Shown here piece after piece: positions 1 through 5,611 of a stretch of 9,652 bases of DNA. Source of the DNA: Asaia bogorensis (GTDB lineage: Bacteria; Pseudomonadota; Alphaproteobacteria; Acetobacterales; Acetobacteraceae); NCBI GenBank assembly GCA_945871455.1, contig CAMBXJ010000130.1:1-9652 (forward strand), in the 5' to 3' direction. The notes below the pieces were generated by a model. That model saw only the letters and a program-made list of their open reading frames with translations. It was not told where the DNA came from and did not search any database. Both the position numbers and the translations under genes were made by a program. Each line of letters opens with the position of its first letter. Position 1 is the first letter of the stretch.

Positions 1-699
1 AAGGAGGATCGGGACATTTGGTGGCGATACACCAGATCTCGACCGACCATGCGCACTGCTGTTTCACCTCTAAGGCGCTATATTGCTACGCCTATGGTTT
101 CAAAACATAGAATGTTTGTCTGGCTTCCGCCGATTTCTGTTCCAGCTAACCTCCTCAACGTAATTGCTCGTGACGATGACACCACATTCGGCATCCTCCA
201 CAGCCGCGTCCACGAATTTTGGTCACTTCGGCTAGGCACCTCGTTGGGCGTCGGTAACGACCCCCGCTACACGCCCACCACCACGTTCGAAACCTTCCCC
301 TTCCCCGAAAACCTAACCCCCAACCTCCCGGCAACCTCCTACGCCGACAACCCCCATGCCCAGGCCATCGCCGCCGCCGCGCGCGACCTCGTGGAAAAGC
401 GCGACCTCTGGCTCAACCCACCCGACCTCGTCGATCGCGTGCCAGAGGTCGTGCCCGGCTACCCCGACCGCATCATCCCCCGCAACGCCCGCGCCGCCGC
501 GACCTTGAAAACCCGCACCCTGACCAACCTGTACAACACCCGAGGCAAGCCAGAGGGCGCGTGGCTCGACTCGCTTCACCGCAAGCTGGATGACGCGGTG
601 GCCGCCGCCTATGGCTGGCCGGTGGACCTGTCGGACGACGACATCCTCGCCCGTCTGCTGGAACTCAACCTGGAACGCGCGAAGGCGCGGCAAGCATAG
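1..699 (+). CDS. MmeI-like (type IIL) restriction-modification DNA methyltransferase, C-terminal part, 5' end outside window
   Basis: The frame is open from base 1, so the ATG at 49 is internal and 232 C-terminal residues are visible. The protein resembles the class I SAM-dependent DNA methyltransferases of the MmeI family, single-chain enzymes that combine nuclease, adenine methyltransferase, target recognition and C-terminal helical domains. Visible marks are the KHRMFVWL segment, the block LGVGNDPRYTPTTTFETFPFP (about residues 81-101) that closes the target-recognition region, and the C-terminal domain with WLNPPDLVDRVPEVVPGYPDR, KTRTLTNLYNTRG and AAAYGWPVDLSDDDILARLL. The catalytic NPPY motif and nuclease lie upstream and cannot be checked. 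GC content rises along the gene, from about 46% at 61-180 to at least 63% after 240, which may mark a swapped recognition domain. Family assignment is strong; whether the full enzyme cuts as well as methylates is unknown. Confidence 0.88.
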   Translation, partial: KEDRDIWWRYTRSRPTMRTAVSPLRRYIATPMVSKHRMFVWLPPISVPANLLNVIARDDDTTFGILHSRVHEFWSLRLGTSLGVGNDPRYTPTTTFETFPFPENLTPNLPATSYADNPHAQAIAAAARDLVEKRDLWLNPPDLVDRVPEVVPGYPDRIIPRNARAAATLKTRTLTNLYNTRGKPEGAWLDSLHRKLDDAVAAAYGWPVDLSDDDILARLLELNLERAKARQA

Positions 700-825
700 C
701 CGCGTTGCGCCGGCACGAAGGGCAATCCGAAAGCCCCATCCGTCCCCTGCCCGCCCTCAGGCGCGGCGTCCATCCGATACCCATCCGCCGTCGCGATCTG
801 CATTTCCAGCAGCGCCGGCCCGCCA

Positions 826-1074
826 GTGCCCCGCGGCAAGAAAATCGTCGTGCTGGGGCTGGTCACCACGAAATTGGGCGTGCTGGCAACGAAGGACGAA
901 CTCAAACGCCGGATCGATGAAGCAGCAAAATACCTGCCGTTGAAGCAACTGGCGCTATCGCCGCAATGCGGGTTCGCGTCCACCGAGGAAGGCAATGCCC
1001 TGACCGAGGAAGAGCAATGGGCCAAACCGCGCCTCTGCGTGGACGTGGCGCGGGAGGTCTGGGGCTCCGTGTAA
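826..1074 (+). pseudogene. 3' remnant of a MetE-like cobalamin-independent methionine synthase gene
   Basis: The 82 residues match only the C-terminal end of the MetE-like (COG0620, methionine synthase II) family. They include the strand VVLGLVTTK, the helix DELKRRIDEAAKYLPL, the segment LALSPQCGFAST with the cysteine expected to bind zinc in this family, and the closing EEEQWAKPRL..VAREVWG. Full-length members of this short MetE-like group have roughly 340-380 residues, so about three quarters is missing. The frame is open back to the methyltransferase stop at 699, but the 126 bases before 826 give no recognisable family sequence. The only start is a GTG at 826 without a clear ribosome binding site. 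The TIM barrel and the substrate-binding part are absent, so a working enzyme is very unlikely. It is most simply a decayed gene end left by a deletion or by insertion of the neighbouring restriction-modification gene. Confidence 0.75.
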
Positions 1075-1183
1075 CCCTGCCAGGCGATGCGGATCGCGGT
1101 CCGCTCGGCCGGTTGATGAGATCACGCGGCAAAGATACACATTGCCCCCGGATCGCCTCTTTCCGCGGACGGAGAATCAGATC

Positions 1184-1429
1184 ATGGACAGAGATGCCGG
1201 CCTTCTCGTCCGGCTGCCGCCCCTCGGCGAGGGCCTTACCCGCGCAACAGTCGCCGCCTGGCATGTCACGGTGGGCGATCATGTCGTCGTCAGTCAGACG
1301 TTGGTTACGGTTCAGACCGCGAAGATCGCCGTCGATGTTCCGTCTCCGGCGGCCGGTCAGGTAGTCGCGCTTATCGCCGCGGTAAATTCCACGGTCGGCG
1401 TGGGTGATCCGCTGTTGCGGCTGGGTTAG
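1184..1429 (+). CDS. Stand-alone lipoyl-domain (biotinyl/lipoyl-like) protein
   Basis: The 81-residue protein is one complete lipoyl-type beta-barrel domain with nothing attached. PPLGEGLTRATVAAW (13-26) matches the first strands of E2 subunits of 2-oxo acid dehydrogenases, VGDHVV (30-35) follows, and TVQTAKIAVDVPSPAAG (42-58) is the hairpin that presents the swinging-arm lysine, predicted here as Lys47. The usual ETDK is QTAK, so the acidic residue before the lysine is lost. I chose the ATG at 1184 because GGAGA at 1171-1175 stands 8 bases upstream; a start at 1142 would add 14 residues unlike the family. No E2 core, E1 or E3 gene is nearby, and the DNA after the stop shows no peripheral-subunit-binding or catalytic domain. 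It may be a free lipoyl carrier or the surviving N-terminus of a broken E2 gene. Confidence 0.7.
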   Translation: MDRDAGLLVRLPPLGEGLTRATVAAWHVTVGDHVVVSQTLVTVQTAKIAVDVPSPAAGQVVALIAAVNSTVGVGDPLLRLG

Positions 1430-1725
1430 AAAGCTTTTCAAAACCAGGGTCGGCGCCCGCCAGCGTCGGGGGCAAACGTTGTGTCGACCGTCCCCGGCTG
1501 CCGATACGCCCGCATGTATTGGCGGCGGCCCCGACATCGGGCACGCCGGGATCCCACACCCGAGCCAGGCCGACGCCGCGGACATGAACACAGTCGCCGA
1601 CGATCGCCCAATGGGAACGCCCAATGGGAACGCCCAATGGGAACGCCCGTTGGGAACGCCAGAATTGTGCGCCTACGTCGAGACATCCGGCACACATCGC
1701 CAACCCGCGTGATACTGCCGCGGAT
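1430..1725. other. Gene-poor spacer between the lipoyl-domain gene and dksA
   Basis: No reading frame on either strand in these 296 bases shows a recognisable protein. The open frames present are short, arginine- and proline-rich and typical of shadow frames in GC-rich DNA. The only structure I see is the 13-bp tandem repeat at 1607-1658. I see no clear rho-independent terminator for dksA, which ends at 1726 on the minus strand. Confidence 0.6.
1607..1658. repeat. 13-bp tandem repeat, four copies
   Basis: Three perfect head-to-tail copies of CCCAATGGGAACG (1607-1619, 1620-1632, 1633-1645) are followed by a fourth, CCCGTTGGGAACG (1646-1658), with two changes. Each unit carries a short dyad, CCCA-A-TGGG; the variant copy keeps the CCC/GGG arms. 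The period is not a multiple of three, so it is not a protein repeat of one frame. It lies in the spacer downstream of dksA. Confidence 0.95.
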
Positions 1726-2124
1726 TCAGCCTGCCCGCTGCTCCCGCGCCTCCTGTGCCGCGAGCGACAGCGACGTCGCCGGTTGCGCGATCAACCGCTT
1801 CAGACCGATCGGTTCGCCGGTATCGTCGCAGTAACCATAGGTGCCGTTGTCGAGCCGGGTCAGCGCGGTCTCGGTCTGGTGCAGCAACGCCTGGATCCGC
1901 GCGCGGTTCAGGATGGCGAATTCCCGGTCCGTATCCGCGCTGGCATGGTCGGTTTGATCACCGTCCCGGGCGGTTTCATCCGGCTCGATATGCGGCACCT
2001 CGTCCAATTCATGCCGCAGGTCCGAGCGCGCCTGTTCCAGCTTGCGACGGAAATACGCCACCTGCCGCGGGTTCATGTAGGCCTCATCCGGCGAAGGCTG
2101 GTAGTCTGGCAGTTCGATCGGCAT
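1726..2124 (-). CDS. dksA: DksA/TraR-family RNA polymerase-binding transcription factor with a single-cysteine zinc-finger region
   Basis: DksA binds in the RNA polymerase secondary channel and, with ppGpp, resets transcription during the stringent response. This 132-residue protein has the N-terminal and long helical part (about 15-92), with D56-Q-T-D59-H-A61 matching the functional DxxDxA coiled-coil tip, followed by YGYCDDTGEPIGLKRL (96-111) and ATSLSLAAQEARE. Of the four zinc cysteines in E. coli DksA only C99 remains; this is typical of alphaproteobacterial DksA, which works without a canonical C4 finger. It is slightly shorter than E. coli DksA (151). The start is the ATG at 2124, preceded on the minus strand by AAGGAGAGGA about 8-12 bases upstream; a GTG directly before it is the alternative. 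An upstream in-frame start at 2175 adds 17 residues unlike the family. It is transcribed divergently from the DUF2491 gene. Confidence 0.9.
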   Translation of the reverse strand: MPIELPDYQPSPDEAYMNPRQVAYFRRKLEQARSDLRHELDEVPHIEPDETARDGDQTDHASADTDREFAILNRARIQALLHQTETALTRLDNGTYGYCDDTGEPIGLKRLIAQPATSLSLAAQEAREQRAG

Positions 2125-2447
2125 CACGTTCGTCCTCTCCTTAACAAGCGAATGATTGTGCGGATGTCGGGCCAAAGATCAGGGCCCACCGGGCGGCGGG
2201 GGCCGTTCCATCCGTGGCAAGGCATGGCGAAAGGCCGGCTGTTTCCTCGCACGGCATGCACGCCCGCCGCGCTCGGCTTTGCCATCGATCGGCACCCTAG
2301 CGATCCGGCCGTTCCGCCGGGTTGACCTGGGTCAATGCGATCCCGCCCCAGCCACCGGACCAACCGAACGACCATGGTCCCATTCGGATAGGTCTTGTTC
2401 CACCACCCCGCCGACCCTAGGTTCCGCCCGACCGGAATAGGATCGTC
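2125..2447. promoter_or_regulatory. Divergent control region between dksA and the DUF2491/DUF350/PspA cluster
   Basis: About 320 bases lie between the two divergent starts and must hold promoters for both directions. No frame in it reads as a real protein. The only strong signal is the FNR/FixK-type palindrome at 2322-2335. I did not find convincing -35/-10 pairs for either direction, so promoter positions are not given. Confidence 0.5.
2322..2335. promoter_or_regulatory. Predicted FNR/FixK-family (CRP/FNR superfamily) binding site
   Basis: TTGACCTGGGTCAA has perfect 6-bp arms around a 2-base centre and fits the TTGA-N6-TCAA core recognised by FNR, FnrL, FixK and Dnr regulators of oxygen-limited growth in alphaproteobacteria. 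It lies about 113-126 bases before the possible starts of the DUF2491 gene and about 200 bases before dksA, so it could control either or both. No matching -10 at the class II spacing was evident. The match is direct; function is inferred. Confidence 0.55.
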
Positions 2448-2486
2448 CTGCTGCGCAAGCCATCCCAACTCGTCTGTCTGCTCGGG

Positions 2487-4106
2487 GTGCTGTTGGCCGT
2501 TGGAGGCGCGCCGCTGCTGACCGGGCTGACGGTTGCGCTCGCCCCGTTGGAGGCGCTGGCGCAGTCCCGGTCCAGTGGCGGCTATTCGCGGCCCAGCGGG
2601 TCGTCGTCGCGCACACCGTCGTTCAGCGCGCCTCGACCGTCCACCCGGACGCCGTCCACCAGCGGCGGCTATGCGCGCCCCGCACCGTCCGGTTCCAGTC
2701 GTCCGTCCGTTGCGGCGCCGGCATTCAACCCGTCCGCCGGCGATCGGGCGGTGTCGCGCCAACAATCGGGCAGTGCGCTGGGGACCTATCGTGCCCAACA
2801 GGACAACGCGGCCCGCTCGCCCGCACCGACAGGCCCGCCCGGCGGCTGGAGCCAGGGTGGGACGCAAAACAACGCCCAAAGCGGATCATGGTTTTCCGGC
2901 GGCGCGGGGAACTCAAGGCCGGCGCCGGTTATTCGGCAGGCCGAGCGCCCGGGTTGGTATTCACAGAATGGCTGGACGGCTCCGTCTTCCATGTTCGGGC
3001 CGCCGCGCAGCTTCGGCATCTGGGACGGGTTGTTCCTGTATGCGCTGGTCAGCAATCTCAGCCGACCGGGCACCGCGGATTTCTTCCACAACCGGCAGAA
3101 CGATCCCGGCACCCAGCAATGGCGCGCCGAGGCCGATCGTCTGGCGCGGGACAACAAGGACCTGCGACAGCGGCTGGATGAACTGGATCGTCAGGTCGCC
3201 GCCCGCAAGGGAACGCCGGTCGATCCCAACTACCTGCCGCCCAACGTTCCCGCTGGGGTCGCCCTGGCGATGCCGGTCTCTGGCCGCACGCCAAGCACGG
3301 CGGCGGCCAACGACAACCAGGATAATATACCATGGACATTGATCGCCCTGGTGGTCGGGGGGGTCATCGTAGGCTGGGTGTTGTGGCAGCGGATGCGCAA
3401 ACGCGCTGGAGGAGATGGCGGTTCGATGAGTATTCTCGGCAGCGCCGGCGCGATGCTGCGCCACAAGATATCCGGGGAAGCCTACAAGCCCAGCCGGTTC
3501 CGCGTGGGGATGACGTTCCCCTTCGATCCGACGCCCTTCGTCCTGGCTCAGGGCGCGACCAAGGTGATCGCCCCGCAACCCGACACCAATGCCATGCGGC
3601 TGACCGTTACCGCGGTTGGCGCGGTCACGGGCGACGGGGTGGATCTGACCAGGCTTTATCTGCCGGACAACCGGTCCATGTTCCAGATCCATACCGACGC
3701 GGACGGCACGCCGGACGAATGCCGGTTTTTCTCCCGCATCGATGAAATCACACCCACGGACCCGTCGGAGTGGGACTTCTGGCTGCATCCCGCCGAGGGG
3801 ATCATCGGCTGGCCGCAATTCCAGACCAAGGACGGCAAGATGTACGACCGGGTCTGGGCGCCTGGACCAACCCGCATTCCGCCGCTGGACCTGACCGAGA
3901 CGATGACCGTCGCGGATGCCACCGGCCCGGATGTCACTCAAGCGCTGCATCGCCAATCCATGCTGTATGCCGCGCCAACCGGTGTGGCACCCCCTGCCCC
4001 AGCCACGGAATACATCCTGGTCTCGGTCATCCAGGCCGGTGGACAGGCCTGGGTCGAAATCGCCGCCGGGATGGACGTGAACCCCGGCATGCTGGAGCTG
4101 TCATGA
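2487..4106 (+). CDS. DUF2491 (YjfK-type) protein with exported, Ser/Pro-rich, membrane-anchored N-terminal extension
   Basis: Residue numbers count from the GTG at 2487. Residues 1-25 are a hydrophobic signal-like segment ending ALA before Gln26. A Ser/Gly/Pro-rich low-complexity stretch follows to about 160, then FGIWDGLFLYALVSNLS (176-192), a charged heptad-like helix (212-241) and a membrane helix at 282-300 followed by RMRKR. From about 310 to the end is the DUF2491 domain, with TFPFDPTPF, RLYLPDNRSMFQI, RFFSRIDEI, SEWDFWL and YDRVWAPGP. E. coli YjfK, of unknown biochemical function, has only about 219 residues. If the signal is cleaved, the low-complexity part is periplasmic and DUF2491 cytosolic. 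The frame is open from 2421 without ATG; an Arg-Lys pair just after CTG 2448/2451 would give a proper signal n-region, so a non-standard start is possible. The stop overlaps a mini-ORF leading into the DUF350 gene. Confidence 0.8.
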   Translation: MLLAVGGAPLLTGLTVALAPLEALAQSRSSGGYSRPSGSSSRTPSFSAPRPSTRTPSTSGGYARPAPSGSSRPSVAAPAFNPSAGDRAVSRQQSGSALGTYRAQQDNAARSPAPTGPPGGWSQGGTQNNAQSGSWFSGGAGNSRPAPVIRQAERPGWYSQNGWTAPSSMFGPPRSFGIWDGLFLYALVSNLSRPGTADFFHNRQNDPGTQQWRAEADRLARDNKDLRQRLDELDRQVAARKGTPVDPNYLPPNVPAGVALAMPVSGRTPSTAAANDNQDNIPWTLIALVVGGVIVGWVLWQRMRKRAGGDGGSMSILGSAGAMLRHKISGEAYKPSRFRVGMTFPFDPTPFVLAQGATKVIAPQPDTNAMRLTVTAVGAVTGDGVDLTRLYLPDNRSMFQIHTDADGTPDECRFFSRIDEITPTDPSEWDFWLHPAEGIIGWPQFQTKDGKMYDRVWAPGPTRIPPLDLTETMTVADATGPDVTQALHRQSMLYAAPTGVAPPAPATEYILVSVIQAGGQAWVEIAAGMDVNPGMLELS

Positions 4107-4135
4107 CCAACGTCAACCGAAAGACCTCGGCATGA
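4103..4135 (+). CDS. Ten-codon mini-ORF bridging the DUF2491 and DUF350 genes (possible translational coupler)
   Basis: The frame encodes MTNVNRKTSA. Its ATG overlaps the TGA of the DUF2491 gene as ATGA at 4103-4106, and its own TGA overlaps the ATG of the DUF350 gene as ATGA at 4132-4135. GGAG at 4094-4097 sits 5 bases before its start, whereas the DUF350 start has only a weak purine run upstream. This layout would let ribosomes terminate and reinitiate across the junction. The peptide itself matches nothing I know; a coupling role is inferred and the frame could be accidental. Confidence 0.4.
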   Translation: MTNVNRKTSA

Positions 4136-4548
4136 TCGAAAACATCCTGCCTACCTTGCAGACCGGTTTGCCGGTTCTGCTGGCTCAGTTCATCACGGCA
4201 CTGGCCCTGCTGGGCCTGGGCTGTCTGTGCTATATGCGCCTGACGCCGTTCCATGAGGCGCAGTTGATCCGCCAGGGCAATACGGCGGCGGGCGTGGTGC
4301 TGATGGGCACCCTGGTCGCGCTGTCGCTGCCGGTGGCGGCGACCCTGGCGACCAGCCATGTGGTGCTGGATATCGTGATCTGGGGCCTGATCGCCCTGGT
4401 CATCCAGCTACTGGCCTTCGTGGCGACCACACGCGCGATGCGCGACCTGCCGGCGATGATAGAGTCGGGAAATGTCGCGGCGGCGTTGCTGATTATCGGA
4501 ATCCAGCTCGCCATCGCCATATTGAACGCCGGCGCCATGATGGGCTGA
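4132..4548 (+). CDS. DUF350 (YjfL-type) four-helix integral membrane protein
   Basis: The 138 residues form four predicted membrane helices at about 15-35, 52-72, 78-98 and 115-137. The protein shows the two-fold internal repeat of DUF350: IRQGNTAAGVVLMG (46-59) recurs as IESGNVAAALLIIG (110-123), each opening the second helix of a helix pair. The length agrees with E. coli YjfL (about 132). DUF350 proteins sit in the inner membrane and have been proposed, from gene-neighbourhood studies, to act as channels or membrane partners of PspA-like proteins; no activity is proven. The start at 4132 lies in the ATGA overlap with the mini-ORF and lacks a good ribosome binding site of its own, pointing to coupled translation with the DUF2491 gene. 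The PspA-type gene follows after 86 bases. Confidence 0.88.
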   Translation: MIENILPTLQTGLPVLLAQFITALALLGLGCLCYMRLTPFHEAQLIRQGNTAAGVVLMGTLVALSLPVAATLATSHVVLDIVIWGLIALVIQLLAFVATTRAMRDLPAMIESGNVAAALLIIGIQLAIAILNAGAMMG

Positions 4549-4582
4549 CCGGCCGGCCACCACGACCGCGTACACAGAACCA

Positions 4583-4598
4583 AAGCGGGCACCCGCTT
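4583..4598 (+). other. Short hairpin in the DUF350-PspA intergenic gap
   Basis: AAGCGGG and CCCGCTT form perfect 7-base arms around 2 bases, so six pairs close a 4-base loop. The stem lies 37 bases before the PspA-type start codon. There is no T-run after it, so it is not a classical terminator; it could protect or separate messages of different abundance. Confidence 0.4.
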
Positions 4599-4634
4599 CA
4601 ACCTTATCGAACGCACGAACCAGGAGAACGACGC

Positions 4635-5408
4635 ATGCTGTCCTTCATTCGCAACCTTGTTGGCGTCAAAACCGATCAGGCGGTCAACAGTGCCGTCTCG
4701 GCGATCGTGCGCTGGGACCCGCAATCCGCCACGGAGGCGGAGTTGCGCACCATGGAGCAGAACCTGGATGAGGTCGGCCGCCAGGTTGCCCAGGCGCGGA
4801 TGGGTTTCGACAAGGAACGCCGGGAAGCCGACGCGATCCAGGCCCTGTCTCGCCAGCGCATGGCCGCGGCGGAGCAGATCGGCCAGACCCTGACCGCCGA
4901 GACCGATCCGGCCCGCAAGGCGGATCTGGAGCGCAGCCTGGGCACTCTGGTCGGCATGCTGGAAGAGATGGCTCCGGACCTGGCGCGGGAGAAGCAGGAC
5001 GTGGTGGATGCCGAGGCGTTCCTGCGGTCGCTGGAGGACACCTACCAGCAGGCCGGCCAGAAGCTGAAATCGGCCCGCGCGGAACTGACCCGGGCGCAGC
5101 GCGATATGGGCCGAGCCGACCAGCAGCGCGCCATGGCGGAACGTCGCGCCGAAGCCGCTCGGCAGGCCGCCGGGCTGGCCAGCGCGACCAGCGGGCTGAG
5201 CGTGGCGTTGCAGGCGATGCGTGACAGCGCGCAACGCGACCTGACCGAGGCGGAGGCCGCGAACGCCAAGGCCCGCCTGCTGACGCCGAGCGCACCGGAG
5301 AAGGAGGATGCGAATATTGTGGCGGCAATGGCGAAGGTGCAGGGAACGACGGCGAACGGAAGCAGCCTGACCGATCGGCTGGCGGCGCTGCGCAGCAAGC
5401 AGGGGTAG
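4635..5408 (+). CDS. PspA/IM30 (YjfJ-type) coiled-coil membrane-remodelling protein
   Basis: The 257-residue protein is almost wholly alpha-helical and charged, with long heptad-rich helices from about 30 to 215 and no signal or membrane helix. An amphipathic start, MLSFIRNLVGV, precedes the coil, as in PspA/Vipp1 proteins, which bind the inner membrane and assemble into ESCRT-III-like rods or rings under envelope stress. Its closest named relative by architecture is E. coli YjfJ (about 232 residues): the MEQNLDEVGRQVAQAR segment near 40-55 and the C-terminal tail LTDRLAALRSKQG resemble that family. An AGGAG at 4622-4626 stands 8 bases before the ATG. Position behind the DUF2491 and DUF350 genes reproduces the yjfJ-yjfK-yjfL association, although here it comes last. 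The separate ribosome binding site and the 86-base gap may allow higher expression than the membrane partners. Confidence 0.85.
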   Translation: MLSFIRNLVGVKTDQAVNSAVSAIVRWDPQSATEAELRTMEQNLDEVGRQVAQARMGFDKERREADAIQALSRQRMAAAEQIGQTLTAETDPARKADLERSLGTLVGMLEEMAPDLAREKQDVVDAEAFLRSLEDTYQQAGQKLKSARAELTRAQRDMGRADQQRAMAERRAEAARQAAGLASATSGLSVALQAMRDSAQRDLTEAEAANAKARLLTPSAPEKEDANIVAAMAKVQGTTANGSSLTDRLAALRSKQG

Positions 5409-5473
5409 AGGGTCATTGCGGGCGGCGGGGGCCTCTCGCCGTTCCGATCGGTGGCTTGGGTTGGCACTGGGAT

Positions 5474-5504
5474 GTCGGGACGCGCGTCTACCGACGTCCC
5501 CGAC
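5474..5504 (+). terminator. Possible terminator stem after the PspA-type gene
   Basis: Nine-base arms with one bulged C enclose a 12-base loop, 66 bases downstream of the stop. The stem is GC-rich but no T-run follows, so termination is only a possibility. Confidence 0.3.
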
Positions 5505-5611
5505 CCGGTGCGGTGCTTTCGGAGTGCCGCGCCACCACGCGTACAACTTGCTCCAACACACTCCAAGGGCCAACATCAATGGCAGTGACCATTAGCCATT
5601 GACTGCCGCCG

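Noticed and set aside
609..1025. Minus-strand open frame across the methyltransferase end and MetE-like remnant, with a protein-like stretch around 700-825
   Set aside because: It overlaps the well-supported plus-strand methyltransferase end and the MetE-like fragment, has no recognisable domain, and long open frames on the opposite strand are expected in such GC-rich DNA.
1113..1141. TTGATG-N17-TACACA as a promoter for the lipoyl-domain gene
   Set aside because: Only 4 of 6 and 3 of 6 bases match the hexamers; the chance level for such a match is high.
1404..1712. Open frame covering the 13-bp repeat
   Set aside because: The 13-bp period shifts frame at each copy, no family resemblance is seen, and all frames there look like non-coding shadow sequence.
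1624..2325. Plus-strand 233-residue open frame antisense to dksA
   Set aside because: It is the mirror of the clearly conserved dksA frame and has no domain of its own.
2961..3956. Long minus-strand frame inside the DUF2491 gene
   Set aside because: No recognisable domain; the plus frame carries signal, membrane helix and DUF2491 motifs.
4230..5579. 449-residue minus-strand frame opposite the DUF350 and PspA genes
   Set aside because: Composition is typical of an antisense shadow, and both plus-strand genes have ribosome binding or coupling signals and recognised families.
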